A stretch of DNA of 64,000 bases from Clostridia bacterium (GCA_017521125.1 JAFXDV010000010.1:1-64000), one strand, 5' to 3'. Positions 42,148 to 51,483 are shown, counted from the first letter of the stretch. Program-made: numbers and translations. Notes: generated from the sequence alone by a model not told the origin.

Positions 42148-43176
42148 TTAGCTTTTTATAAAACCAATTGCTTTTTTTACATATTGTTTGAGTTGCTTTA
42201 CAATTCCAACCTTAATGCCTTTAAGTCGAAAAAGCCTCGGATTATCTAAAACCCATTTGTACTCCGCTAATGCCGCATTTATGTTTGTTGTGTCTTCCTT
42301 GCAAAGTTTATCGTATTCTCTTTGCATATCTTTCATTAGCCCTTCATAAACAGACCTGTATTTTTTATACGCAAAGCTTCTGTTTATTTGAAAACATTTG
42401 TTTTTAAGAGCACCAATATAATTTAATTTTATCGTTGGGTCTTCTGCAAGCAAAGGGTAATTCTTTTTAACAAACTCTTGCCTTTTTTTTGCTGCTTCAA
42501 TAGACAAAAGCTGTTTTTCTGAAAATTTGCTGTTTTCCGTGCTGCCAATTCTTACCCTAAACACATACAACCTATCCGGTATTATTATAGCGGTTTTGCT
42601 TTTGTGCAAAATTTCATGCATCAACATAACATCTTCTTTTGCTCGAACCTCTGCAAACCGCAATTCATCAAAAATATCTGCTGCATAAAGCTTATTCCAC
42701 ACTACCGTATTTATAAAAGGTGTTTTAAAATATAGTCCCATCAATTCTTCTGTGTGGCAAATTGTTTTTTCTTTTACCGCAGGTGCCTTTGCACATTTAA
42801 TGCCGTTATCAATTATATAGCTGCATACACATATATCAGCATTATTTTTTTTCGTGTAATAGAGCATTGTTTCTATGGTTTCTTCAAGAATATAATCATC
42901 GCTATCTACAAAGAACACATAGTCCCCCGACATAACATCTAATGCCTTATTTCGAGCGCTTGCCTGTCCGCCGTTTTCCTTGTGTATAACCTTAATTCTG
43001 TCATCTCTTTTTGCCCATTCATCACACATAGTAGGACAGTTGTCGGGAGAACCGTCATCTACAAGTATAATTTCAAGGTTTTTATAGGTTTGGTTTACTA
43101 TACTTTCAACACATTTGTCTAAGTATTTTTCAACACCGTAAATGGGAACTATAACACTTACAATTTTTTCATTCAT
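42148..43176 (-). CDS. Glycosyltransferase family 2
   Basis: A 342-residue GT2 enzyme. It starts SVIVPIYGVEKYLDKCVESI and carries ILVDDGSPDNCPTMCDEW, HKENGGQASARNKA and FFVDSDDYILEE (DxD). A helical C-terminal half of mixed charge follows, ending KKAIGFIKS. Its first 200 bases belong to the set of three near-identical GT2 5' ends. It is coupled to the licD-like gene by a 4-base overlap (ATGA). Confidence 0.88.
   Translation of the reverse strand: MNEKIVSVIVPIYGVEKYLDKCVESIVNQTYKNLEIILVDDGSPDNCPTMCDEWAKRDDRIKVIHKENGGQASARNKALDVMSGDYVFFVDSDDYILEETIETMLYYTKKNNADICVCSYIIDNGIKCAKAPAVKEKTICHTEELMGLYFKTPFINTVVWNKLYAADIFDELRFAEVRAKEDVMLMHEILHKSKTAIIIPDRLYVFRVRIGSTENSKFSEKQLLSIEAAKKRQEFVKKNYPLLAEDPTIKLNYIGALKNKCFQINRSFAYKKYRSVYEGLMKDMQREYDKLCKEDTTNINAALAEYKWVLDNPRLFRLKGIKVGIVKQLKQYVKKAIGFIKS
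42955..43165 (-). repeat. GT2 5'-end repeat, copy 3
   Basis: Nearly identical to copy 2 and similar to copy 1 over the region encoding the nucleotide-binding start of the glycosyltransferase. Ends are approximate. Confidence 0.6.
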
Positions 43177-43979
43177 AGCTTACACTCCACTATACTTGTG
43201 CAACAGTCATATATTTCTGACTCGGGTGGAATTTGCATATAATCTCCGTATCGTTTGGTTAAAAATTCATCATAATTTTTAGGTATAAAGAAAACCTTGT
43301 CTTCGAATTTATGCTCAATCAATTCTTCAAAGGTTTCTCTGGGGATTGGGTAAATGCCATTATTGGGATGAGCAATCTTGTATACATATTTGGTTGGGAA
43401 ATTTTTAAACATTTTCATGCCAAAGCTTCTAAATGCGTTAATAACTGAATAAGGCAATAAAGAAAAAGGTCTATAAATCGCTGCTTTTTTGGCAGAGCCT
43501 GAATATATTCCGCTTTTAACCTTGCCCACACATGACCAAAACATTGCAAATCTAATCTGAAAATTTAAAAATAAAGGTATCGTATTGTCGATTGGATGCA
43601 AGTCAATAAAAACTCCATGATTAAGCTCAGTGAGGCTCTTTAATTCTTTTTCCACAAACCTTGTGCCGTTTAATCTCACTTTGCCCCAACTGTTTGGATA
43701 TCTTTTTTCTGATTTGTAATTACTAAAAAAGATTTTTTCGTTTGGGTGGGTTTTCATATATTTTACAAACTTATCATAATCTTTTCTGGGCATTGCCATA
43801 TCTATATCATGGTCCCAAGGAATAAAGCCGTTATGCCTTACCGCACCTATAACAGACCCACCATAAAGAGAACACTTAAAACCCTGTTCTCTGCATATTC
43901 TGTCAACCTCGGTTGCTATTTCAAGCATACGAGAATGCAAAATTTCCATATCGTAACCACAAACAGTATATTTGCTCAT
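43173..43979 (-). CDS. LicD family phosphotransferase
   Basis: A 268-residue LicD-family protein, related to enzymes that attach phosphocholine, ribitol-phosphate or glycerol-phosphate to glycans. The core motif YGGSVIGAVRHNGFIPWDHDIDMAMPRKDYDKF at about residue 40 holds the expected acidic residues. KVRLNGTRFVEKEL and GVFIDLHPIDN follow, and a late ERETFEEL-like stretch (PRETFEELIEHKFEDKVFFIP) closes the domain. No licA, licB or licC gene is in the window, so choline is not implied. It overlaps the GT2 gene downstream. Confidence 0.87.
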   Translation of the reverse strand: MSKYTVCGYDMEILHSRMLEIATEVDRICREQGFKCSLYGGSVIGAVRHNGFIPWDHDIDMAMPRKDYDKFVKYMKTHPNEKIFFSNYKSEKRYPNSWGKVRLNGTRFVEKELKSLTELNHGVFIDLHPIDNTIPLFLNFQIRFAMFWSCVGKVKSGIYSGSAKKAAIYRPFSLLPYSVINAFRSFGMKMFKNFPTKYVYKIAHPNNGIYPIPRETFEELIEHKFEDKVFFIPKNYDEFLTKRYGDYMQIPPESEIYDCCTSIVECKL

Positions 43980-43985
43980 AATTCA

Positions 43986-44966
43986 TCACGCTTTTTTAAA
44001 TTTTTTCTTTACTTTATTAAAAATTTCTCCGTAAACAATACATTTTAAGATATACTCTATTTTTCTGTAAAATCTTCTGAACGGTCTTCCGGTGCAGTTT
44101 ATTTTTGTCAATTCATTAAAATATTTATAATCAGGCAACATATATTTTGGATGCTTAATAGGAAATTCCACATCATAGCTTTTTGCAAAAAACAGTTTTT
44201 TTACCCTTTTATTCATAAGCTTTAGCATGCTTCCATGCACTGCATTCTCTGTAATACCAATATTTGTTACCAAATTTTTTTTAGATATAATAACGAGTCT
44301 ATTATTCAGCGTTGCACCAAAGCCCAATATTGTTTCCCACCACTGCTTTTGGGTGCTTCTTCTATGCAGCGCTGTTTTATATGCTGCTTTATGTATATAT
44401 GGAATTCGTTTTTCTTGATTATACATTGCTCTTTTATCATCAAGAAAAGTATAATCTTCATCCCAAGTTTCAGCAACTCTTTTCCAAGAAGCCCACGCTC
44501 CTGTTCCGGTATAAGCAAAAAAGTAATCCTCTTTGCACCAATCGCAGTCGCCCAAAGGATTTACGCCGCATATATGATTGATTCTCTCATCATTTTCATA
44601 TTTATCCAGCAGTTCTTTACAAAACGGATAAAAAGATTGCTTCGCAACCATATCATCTTCAAGTATTATACATTTATCTACAATAGAAAAAGCCCATTTG
44701 TGCGAAAGAAAGGTAGAAGGGTCGCAGCCCATATTTTTCTCGTGATAATTACGATAAACGGTACATTCCCAATCAATATTTTCTGCTATTTTACGGCATT
44801 TTTCTATATTTTCAATGTCATCAGGTCGATTTTCCCGAGGGCCGTCCTGCCACAAAAGCAAGGTGCTGGGTTTTGCTTCTCTAACGCTTTCAAAAACCTT
44901 TTCAAAAACATCAGGCCTTGCAAAAAATATAAGCAAAACGGGAACGTCAATTTTCCATTTTTCCAC
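43986..44966 (-). CDS. Glycosyltransferase (GNT-I/GT13-like)
   Basis: A 326-residue protein with DVPVLLIFFARPDVFEKVFES at the N terminus and CIILEDDMVAKQSFYPFCKEL at about residue 98, where EDDM is the metal-binding motif. FAYTGTGAWASWKRVAETWD and a basic end follow. Similar proteins in polysaccharide loci resemble N-acetylglucosaminyltransferase I-type folds. The start is a GTG with AGAGGTGG upstream and lies within the end of the polymerase gene (20-base overlap). Specificity is unknown. Confidence 0.75.
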   Translation of the reverse strand: MEKWKIDVPVLLIFFARPDVFEKVFESVREAKPSTLLLWQDGPRENRPDDIENIEKCRKIAENIDWECTVYRNYHEKNMGCDPSTFLSHKWAFSIVDKCIILEDDMVAKQSFYPFCKELLDKYENDERINHICGVNPLGDCDWCKEDYFFAYTGTGAWASWKRVAETWDEDYTFLDDKRAMYNQEKRIPYIHKAAYKTALHRRSTQKQWWETILGFGATLNNRLVIISKKNLVTNIGITENAVHGSMLKLMNKRVKKLFFAKSYDVEFPIKHPKYMLPDYKYFNELTKINCTGRPFRRFYRKIEYILKCIVYGEIFNKVKKKFKKA

Positions 44967-46209
44967 TTTTATCCACCTCTTTCTTCTTTTCTTCTTTTTC
45001 TTTAAATAATACTACTAAAAGCGGGGCCAACAACCATACAACAATATATAACGGACGTGCGCTGTGGATGGGGTTAGTTAGACCCATCAATATAAAGCTT
45101 AAAAAGACAGGGAAATACACCTTGTAATCAGTTTTTCCAAGAACTTCCTTTATTCTGTTTCTTGCCGAGAAAAACAGATAATAATACGGAATTCCGCCAA
45201 GAAGACCCACATCTGATAAAATAGTTAACAAGGTCGCATGACCATCAAACCCAAGATATCTATTACCGTATATTGGACTTTTGAAAAAAGCTATTATTGT
45301 TTTATTATATAGCTCCATTCTGCTTCCTAAATTGTATCCACGCTCTCCGAAGGAAAGGAAGTCTGCAACTTCGGTTACTCTAAGAGAAACAGAATAACTT
45401 TCAACCTTGTTGGCAATTGCATATAACACAAACGGCAACAGAATATAGACCAACGGCAAGCAAACCGCTACTATTATTTTAATTTTATTATTTGTTGAAG
45501 ATACAAACACGTGTGTAAGTAAACTTATTATGGCAAGCATTATTGCCAGAGTGTATTGAGCGCTCAACAGAAATCCAAAGGTTAAGAAAATTATAATCGC
45601 TGTTAGAATTTTCCATTTATCTTTAGCGTAGTGAAAACCAATTAAAAGGGTTGGGACTATTGCAGAAATTGCATACACAAAGGCATATCCGCCTGCGTTT
45701 TCATTTTCTTTTTCTGTGTATGCCCAATCTCTTGTAGCATCAGCATAAAGTTTTAATTCTTGTCTTGTTTGTATAACCACAAATAGCAATAATATTGCAA
45801 TTGCACAGCAAATAAACCTCTTTTGTTTATAACTTCCGCGGTAAACTATTCTAACAAACAAAACTAATGGGAAAAAATTAAAAAAGACTTGCGAAAATTT
45901 AGATAAAATTCTTTTTAAATGATAAAAGCTTACCGAAGCATCTATAGTTGAAGTGCTGGTGAAAATAAAATAGCACGCCGAAATAATCAACGATAAGACA
46001 AGTATTGTAAATGCATATTTCGCATATTTTATAGGCATTCTTTGTATAACATAAACTAAATAAATCAAATACACACAAAAAATCAAAACAAAGTTGATTT
46101 TATCAAAACTCGGCAATATATAATAAAACAGACTGAACATAATGAACAGCATTTCAATAAACGGTAATTCTTTTGTATTTTTTGCATCAACTACACGAAT
46201 AAAAGACAC
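44947..46209 (-). CDS. wzy: O-antigen/capsule polymerase (Wzy-like)
   Basis: A 420-residue membrane protein with about 12 hydrophobic segments, a large external loop near residues 260-330 (including GERGYNLGSRMELYNKTI and GNRYLGFDGHATLLTILSDVG) and a Lys/Glu-rich end. That layout is typical of Wzy polymerases and related ligases, which share little sequence. It would join repeat units outside the membrane after flipping. It stands between two glycosyltransferase genes. The designation is by topology and context. Confidence 0.8.
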   Translation of the reverse strand: MSFIRVVDAKNTKELPFIEMLFIMFSLFYYILPSFDKINFVLIFCVYLIYLVYVIQRMPIKYAKYAFTILVLSLIISACYFIFTSTSTIDASVSFYHLKRILSKFSQVFFNFFPLVLFVRIVYRGSYKQKRFICCAIAILLLFVVIQTRQELKLYADATRDWAYTEKENENAGGYAFVYAISAIVPTLLIGFHYAKDKWKILTAIIIFLTFGFLLSAQYTLAIMLAIISLLTHVFVSSTNNKIKIIVAVCLPLVYILLPFVLYAIANKVESYSVSLRVTEVADFLSFGERGYNLGSRMELYNKTIIAFFKSPIYGNRYLGFDGHATLLTILSDVGLLGGIPYYYLFFSARNRIKEVLGKTDYKVYFPVFLSFILMGLTNPIHSARPLYIVVWLLAPLLVVLFKEKEEKKKEVDKSGKMEN

Positions 46210-46231
46210 TTGTAATCTACCAACCTTGTTT

Positions 46232-47437
46232 TTATTTTAAAACGGACTCGTATAAAGTTATATGCTCATCTAAAAGCTTCTTCTTATCAAACATTTCTAA
46301 AACTCTTTGGCGACATGCCAAGCTAAACTCAGTTTTTTCTTTTGACAATATTTCTCCAACTGCCGCAACAAATTCTTCCTTGTTGCCATCCTCTGCCAAA
46401 ATTCCTGTTTTCTCGGAGATTAGTTCTGCCGTTCCCGTGTTATTATAGGCTACCACCGGGGTACCGCAGGACATTGCCTCTGCCGTTACCTTGCCAAAGG
46501 TTTCCATTCTTGACGGATTTGCAAAAACATCTGCCGCAGAATATAGCTTTGCAAGCTCCTCTATACTTGAAGTATATCCAAGGAAGTTTATTTTTGACCT
46601 GTCAACATCCTTGTCATAACCGCCAACCAATACGACCTGAGCGATATCCTTAAAGGCCTCACTTAACATATAAATTTCTTGTAAGCCTTTTTTGTCACTC
46701 CAGCCTTGCGATACACCAAGTATTATCTTCTTGTCTTTATCAAGACCGTATTTTTCATAAATATTATTGGTTGAGGTTGTTGGATAAAATAAATCATAAT
46801 CTACCCAATTATATATTCTCTTGTGTATATAGGAATTAGATAAAACCGCCGACTTCTTTCCTTCATCGCATATCCACTGAGAAACCCCTATTACCGCAAG
46901 TTTTTTTATTTTTAAAAACAACTCTTTTTTGGTGCGCAAAAGTTTTTTTGTGACATTTTTTCTGTACATCTTGCAGTTTTCGCAGCCCTTTTGCCACTCT
47001 TGACAATTTTCATATGGAACATAATGAGTGCAGTTCCCTGTAAATAACCAGCAGTCATGCAGCGTTATAACCGTAGGAATTTGTACTTTTGCCAAAAATC
47101 TCAGTAATACTTTTAAGTTAATATAATTGCTATGCAAATTGTGCAAATGGACAACATCGGGACATATTTTTTTTAATTTTTTGCAAAGGCTCTTTGTGGC
47201 AAACCACGAGTTAAACCCTTGATTATCAAAAACTCTTCTAAAAAGCGCATGAAGCTTGTGGTCTATTGTTGTGCCTATTCTAAAAATTTTCTCATTATTA
47301 TCTGCTGAGTTTTTTAATGCTGTTGCCCAAAAAACTATTGACTCGTGTCCTTCAGATAAAAGATGTTTATGTATATCTTCAACAATATGTCCTGTGCTCC
47401 CTACGCCATAGGTAGCATTGATTTGAACAATCTTCAC
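46232..47437 (-). CDS. Glycosyltransferase family 4
   Basis: A 401-residue GT-B enzyme. The N-terminal domain starts KIVQINATYGVGSTGHIVEDI; HLHNLHSNYINL and VITLHDCWLFTGNCTHYVPYENC follow, with a Cys-rich stretch (C-x7-C-x5-C-x2-C) that occurs in a subgroup of GT4 proteins. The nucleotide-sugar site includes NPSRMETFGKVTAEAMSCGTPVVAY with the EX7E pair. The start is GTG with AGAGAGG upstream. A 179-base gap with a gene remnant lies upstream, the largest break in the operon. Confidence 0.88.
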   Translation of the reverse strand: MKIVQINATYGVGSTGHIVEDIHKHLLSEGHESIVFWATALKNSADNNEKIFRIGTTIDHKLHALFRRVFDNQGFNSWFATKSLCKKLKKICPDVVHLHNLHSNYINLKVLLRFLAKVQIPTVITLHDCWLFTGNCTHYVPYENCQEWQKGCENCKMYRKNVTKKLLRTKKELFLKIKKLAVIGVSQWICDEGKKSAVLSNSYIHKRIYNWVDYDLFYPTTSTNNIYEKYGLDKDKKIILGVSQGWSDKKGLQEIYMLSEAFKDIAQVVLVGGYDKDVDRSKINFLGYTSSIEELAKLYSAADVFANPSRMETFGKVTAEAMSCGTPVVAYNNTGTAELISEKTGILAEDGNKEEFVAAVGEILSKEKTEFSLACRQRVLEMFDKKKLLDEHITLYESVLK

Positions 47438-47440
47438 TTT

Positions 47441-47616
47441 TTATTCCTCTCTTTGCTCCTTTGCTATAAGCAGTCTATCGTCACCTGGAAGAGCGATGGT
47501 TTCGTTTTTTTGTTGCGCTTTTTCTTGCAGTATTTACATAATCGGCAACAACCTTGTCATAATTCTCTCCGTATGGTAACAACACTAGAAGTGTTTGCTC
47601 TCTCCTTTTATATTCG
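47441..47616 (-). pseudogene. Frameshifted remnant of a C-terminal coding fragment
   Basis: Between two glycosyltransferase genes the minus strand reads NEYKRREQTLLVLLPYGENY, continues DKVVADYVNTARKSATKK, and then must shift by one base in an A-run to go on as ETIALPGDDRLLIAKEQREE and stop. Both halves look like real coding sequence with protein-like composition, but there is no start or ribosome site. It is probably a decayed gene end; no family was recognised. Confidence 0.45.
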
Positions 47617-48900
47617 TTATTTTTTTAATGCGGACATAAGGACCTCTGCAAACACTTTTCGTATTTTTTCCGGATCATGATTTTTCTTTGCTGATAAAAT
47701 CGCTTTTTGAGCATATTCTTTTATAATTTCCGGATTGTCATAAATTTTTTCCAACGACTTTGTTATGCTTACTTCATTTTCGCATACAATCGCCGCATCA
47801 TTTTCCGCAAAATACTGCATTGGGGCGGTGTCTATATTTCCTACAGCTAAAACACATTTTCCGGTTGAAAGATAGTCAGTTATCTTTGTAGAAAAAGACA
47901 GTCGTGCCACCTTAGCGTCTTTACCATCTATATCTTCTAAAAACAATAGTATGTCCGCTTCTTTTTGCTTTTGGAAAACGTCTTTTTGTGGAATTGCCTT
48001 ATGCACGTGACAGTTTTCGCTCTCTATTTCTGTCAGCAGCTTATAGGGCAACTCTGTCTTCGTATATACATCCATTACAAAAGAACCCTTAGGGAATTTT
48101 TTTATAGCTTTTGCTAATTTTAAAAGGCTTCTTTCTCTGCCAATATAAAGATTTCCGGTATATAATAATTTTATGGGAGCGTCGATTTCATCATAGGTAA
48201 CTACCGGTTCACAATTTAATGGTTTAGTAAGAACCGTACTGTTAATTCCAAAAAAATTATCCGCTTCTTTTTTTGACATGTTGGAAATTGCAAAAAAAGC
48301 ATTCGTTTTTTTTGCTAATCTCTTCAAAGATCCTCTTTGAAAAAATCTGTAAATTTTATATCCAACGTTAGTAGATTGTTTATATGTGAAATTATCATCC
48401 CAAATATAGCCAACGGCTTTTGCTCCTGTGCGTTTTATCGAATATTCGATAATTCTATTAAGATGTATATAACCTTCCATGGAATGAAGAATGATATCCG
48501 GCTTGAAATCGTCTAAAAATTCATCTAACTCTTTTGTTTTCCACTTGCCAAATTTCCATACAAGTTCACGCGCTAAAAGCATTGAATAGCGGCGTCTTTT
48601 TTTCATATTTTGATATCTTTTATTGTGTTCTTGAAGATCTTCTTGCTCTTTGTTAACAATTTTTTTGTTTATTTCAAAACCAGTTTTTATTTTTCTGTTT
48701 ACAAAACTTTTAATAACTTTATTCTCAGATATAACAAAATATCTTGAACATACATCACTATCAGGGAATTCATCTCTTATACAGATATTAGCCACGTTTG
48801 AACTATCGTAATTTTGCAACAATGTTGCCCAACTATTTGCACCAACCTTTGAGTTCCACGCCGCCACGGTAAATACTAATATTTTTTTAGTTTCCAACAT
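47617..48900 (-). CDS. GT-B glycosyltransferase, polysaccharide locus
   Basis: A 427-residue protein with a GT-B-like layout. The N-terminal half is variable and has DIILHSMEGYIHLNRIIEYS. The C-terminal half has IKLLYTGNLYIGRERSLLKLAKAI and RLSFSTKITDYLSTGKCVLAVG, then AENDAAIVCENE, matching family 4 nucleotide-sugar sites but with a weak EX7E motif. Specificity is unknown. The ending MSALKK-stop lies at an A-run next to a gene remnant, so a longer ancestral product cannot be excluded. Confidence 0.75.
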   Translation of the reverse strand: MLETKKILVFTVAAWNSKVGANSWATLLQNYDSSNVANICIRDEFPDSDVCSRYFVISENKVIKSFVNRKIKTGFEINKKIVNKEQEDLQEHNKRYQNMKKRRRYSMLLARELVWKFGKWKTKELDEFLDDFKPDIILHSMEGYIHLNRIIEYSIKRTGAKAVGYIWDDNFTYKQSTNVGYKIYRFFQRGSLKRLAKKTNAFFAISNMSKKEADNFFGINSTVLTKPLNCEPVVTYDEIDAPIKLLYTGNLYIGRERSLLKLAKAIKKFPKGSFVMDVYTKTELPYKLLTEIESENCHVHKAIPQKDVFQKQKEADILLFLEDIDGKDAKVARLSFSTKITDYLSTGKCVLAVGNIDTAPMQYFAENDAAIVCENEVSITKSLEKIYDNPEIIKEYAQKAILSAKKNHDPEKIRKVFAEVLMSALKK

Positions 48901-48912
48901 ATTGTGCTCCTA

Positions 48913-49719
48913 TTAAATTGCATTTACAATCTCCCTGACTGTTTTCTTTATAAAAGCTTTGTTTTCACAAAACTCTTTTTCGCTCCATTTTGAAATTTTT
49001 TCTTCTTCTTTTCTGATTTTAGCAATTTCTGTCTCTAAATCCAAAACCTTTTTGCCCTCGGCATCTACTTCGTTTCTGAAGGTGCGAGAAAGGATAACGC
49101 TCTGGGAGCCAAGTCGTATGTGTTCAGCAAGAATTTTTTCAGCAGGAAGGGTACCTTCACCGATTTTTGCCATTCCGCCAAAGCCAAAGGGTATGCCTTT
49201 TGCCTTGATTTTTTCTGCTAAGTACTCTATAAGTCCGCCTGACAAAAGCTCAAACATAAAGGTAAGACCCATTCCTATATGTAAATCATTCAGACCTATA
49301 TAAATCTCATCTATTCCCTCAACCTCTAAAATCTCATCTATTCGTGCAAGCGCCTGTGGAGTTTCTATCATAGGAACGGTTTTTGCCCTTCCATCTACAA
49401 GGCGCACAAACTCTTTTACATCCTCGGCATCATAAACCATAGGAAGCATTACAAGGTCAGCTCCTTGCTCGCAAATCATATCTATTTCCTGTTTGGAAAG
49501 AGGATTTATTGGGTTTGCTCTTACTAAAAGCTCTGCTTTTGTTATGGCTTTTCTAAGGGGAGCTATATCTTCCACCATGTTTTGAGTAATAAATGTATTT
49601 CTTCCTTTTTGGCGGTCTGCTTTATTGATATACTCAAGGTCTAAAAAGATGCGGTCTACTCCACAATTCTCCGCTTTTTTAGCAAATTCAGGGTTACCGG
49701 TTAGCAGCATAAGCTTCAC
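48913..49719 (-). CDS. HpcH/HpaI aldolase/citrate lyase family protein
   Basis: A 268-residue TIM-barrel protein of the pyruvate-dependent HpcH/HpaI aldolase family: CGVDRIFLDLEYINK at the N terminus, LLVRANPINPLSKQE with the family Arg, GADLVMLPMVYDAEDVKEFV, VPMIETPQALARIDEIL with the metal-binding Glu, and EIYIGLNDLHIGMGL with the Asp. These enzymes cleave or form 2-keto-3-deoxy acids with a divalent metal. Its presence among capsule genes suggests synthesis of an unusual acidic sugar or side group. The GTG start has GAGGTG upstream and lies in the end of the GT4 gene. Confidence 0.85.
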   Translation of the reverse strand: MKLMLLTGNPEFAKKAENCGVDRIFLDLEYINKADRQKGRNTFITQNMVEDIAPLRKAITKAELLVRANPINPLSKQEIDMICEQGADLVMLPMVYDAEDVKEFVRLVDGRAKTVPMIETPQALARIDEILEVEGIDEIYIGLNDLHIGMGLTFMFELLSGGLIEYLAEKIKAKGIPFGFGGMAKIGEGTLPAEKILAEHIRLGSQSVILSRTFRNEVDAEGKKVLDLETEIAKIRKEEEKISKWSEKEFCENKAFIKKTVREIVNAI

Positions 49720-50872
49720 GCTTTTCCACCTCTATTTCTAAAATTCCCTTATAATCTTCTAAAATGTTATTTAGCATAATTGGTCTTGCAAAATATTTTT
49801 CTACCCTTTTTCTGCCTTGTTTTGCATAAGAGTTTCTTCGTTCTTGGTCCTCTGATAAATCCACCATTTCTTTCGCTAGTGCTTGGGCGTTTTTCACAGG
49901 GACTAAAATGCCGGAAATCTCATTTTCAATAACTTCGCTAGGTCCGGGAATATCGGTGGTTATAACCGCCGTTTCCATTGCCATTGCCTCTTGTATAACC
50001 TTGCCAAAGCCTTCTCTGTATGTAGGATGAACAAGTATATCAAAAGCCGCTAGGTGCTTTGGTACATCTTGGAATGGCACCGAACCGCAAAGAACAATTT
50101 TGTCGCTACTTTCGGCATATTCTCTCAATTCCTGACTCACGGGATTTCCCAAATCCCATCCGCCGACCAACGCTAAATATACATTATCCTTTTCAATTTC
50201 TTTAAACGCAGTTAAAAGCTCATTTATTCCCTTGTCTCGATTAAGCCTTCCAACAAAACCAAAAACCATAGCATCTGTAGGAATATTGTACTTTTCTCTA
50301 ATTTCCTTGCAAAAACTCTTTTTGTTTTCAAGAAGATAATCGTTCAGATCCACGCCTATTGTTCCGCCGATACCCCAAACCTTTGCTTTTTCAGGTTTAT
50401 ATAGCCCTTCGTCTATTCCAAACTGTCTGTTCTTAAAAGATACCGGGCGAACTGTGGTAGAATTTTTAACGGTAATCTTTTCTAAAAACTTAAATATTTT
50501 ACGGCTTAATCCTTCCAGTCCTACGTATCTAATGCCCCACTGACAATACATTCTTACAGGAACCCTTGCGAGTCTTCCTGCAATAGATGCATAGAGGGAG
50601 GCATTAGGCGTTGAATACTGTATAACATCAAATTTTTCCTTTTTGAAAAATTTATAAAAAGCATAAATTGATTTAACAAGGCCAATAGGGTCTATACCCC
50701 TTTTCATAGGGATATTAACACATTTAAAATCTTTGTTGCGATTTATAAAATCTTCGGTCATTGTGCTTGCCAAGGTAACATCAATACCTTGCCCTTGTAG
50801 TAGTCGCATTGGCTCTACCACAAAAGCATCTAATGTTAATGTTACTGTTGTTATAGCACAAACCTTCTTCAT
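49694..50872 (-). CDS. Glycosyltransferase family 4
   Basis: A 392-residue GT-B enzyme resembling the first-committed transferases PglA/WbpT: TLTLDAFVVEPMRLLQGQGIDVTLA at the N terminus, then FDVIQYSTPNASLYASIAGRLA, VFGFVGRLNRDKGINELL and VHPTYREGFGKVIQEAMAMETAVITTDIPGP, with the EX7E pair at the nucleotide-sugar site. It directly follows the acetyltransferase gene (single-base overlap), so it probably adds the second sugar to the undecaprenyl-linked primer. Specificity is not readable. Confidence 0.88.
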   Translation of the reverse strand: MKKVCAITTVTLTLDAFVVEPMRLLQGQGIDVTLASTMTEDFINRNKDFKCVNIPMKRGIDPIGLVKSIYAFYKFFKKEKFDVIQYSTPNASLYASIAGRLARVPVRMYCQWGIRYVGLEGLSRKIFKFLEKITVKNSTTVRPVSFKNRQFGIDEGLYKPEKAKVWGIGGTIGVDLNDYLLENKKSFCKEIREKYNIPTDAMVFGFVGRLNRDKGINELLTAFKEIEKDNVYLALVGGWDLGNPVSQELREYAESSDKIVLCGSVPFQDVPKHLAAFDILVHPTYREGFGKVIQEAMAMETAVITTDIPGPSEVIENEISGILVPVKNAQALAKEMVDLSEDQERRNSYAKQGRKRVEKYFARPIMLNNILEDYKGILEIEVEKREAYAANR

Positions 50873-51483
50873 TATAGACTCTTCTTTCTTGCCGGCACTC
50901 CCATATATGTGCCTTCCTCTGTTATGCTTTTATGAACTGCTGCACCGGAGGCGATTATGGTGTTAGAACAAATTTCAAGAACGTTGTTAACCGTGGCGCC
51001 TGCACCAATCCAAACATTCTCCCCAATGCTACTTGCTCCACAAAGGGTAGCGTTGGGAGAAAGGTGGCAAAAATCTCCCACCTTGCAGTCGTGCTCCACA
51101 ACCGTTGCAGTATTTAATATTACATGTTTTCCTATCTGTGCAGATGTATTGATTACCGCATTTGCAGCAACGCAACTACCCTCATCTATAGTTACATCTA
51201 TAGCAATTTGGGCAGAAGGATGAATGGCTGTATACCATTTGCAGTTCATCTCGCTTGAAAGCTTTTTTCGAACTTGGTTGCTGCCGATTCCGATTATAAA
51301 TTCTGCATCATTTGCGTATTTTATATAATCTTTAATGACACCAAGCACCCTATAGCCTAAAACTATTTCGTTTGCCTTTGCGTCATCCAAAAAACCTAAT
51401 ACTTGGTCTCCGCTTTTTTGGATTATATCGGCTATAACCTTTGCGTGACCGCCTGCCCCTATAATAATAACCTTTTTACACAT
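50872..51483 (-). CDS. PglD/NeuD-type sugar O/N-acetyltransferase
   Basis: A 203-residue protein. The N-terminal domain is a sugar-nucleotide binding Rossmann-like fold starting KKVIIIGAGGHAKVIADII. The C-terminal domain is a left-handed beta-helix of hexapeptide repeats (ISAQIGKHVILNTATVVEHDCKVGDF-type, with the catalytic His of VVEHDC). Together with PglC- and PglE-like neighbours it suggests acetylation of a UDP-4-amino sugar as in bacillosamine synthesis. I chose the ATG at 51483; longer readings overlap the sugar transferase gene heavily. Confidence 0.85.
   Translation of the reverse strand: MCKKVIIIGAGGHAKVIADIIQKSGDQVLGFLDDAKANEIVLGYRVLGVIKDYIKYANDAEFIIGIGSNQVRKKLSSEMNCKWYTAIHPSAQIAIDVTIDEGSCVAANAVINTSAQIGKHVILNTATVVEHDCKVGDFCHLSPNATLCGASSIGENVWIGAGATVNNVLEICSNTIIASGAAVHKSITEEGTYMGVPARKKSL

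Noticed and set aside
44235..45005. Plus-strand ORF of 256 codons opposite the GNT-I-like gene
   Set aside because: Antisense shadow, Phe/Ile/Cys-rich, no ribosome site; the minus-strand gene has clear family motifs.
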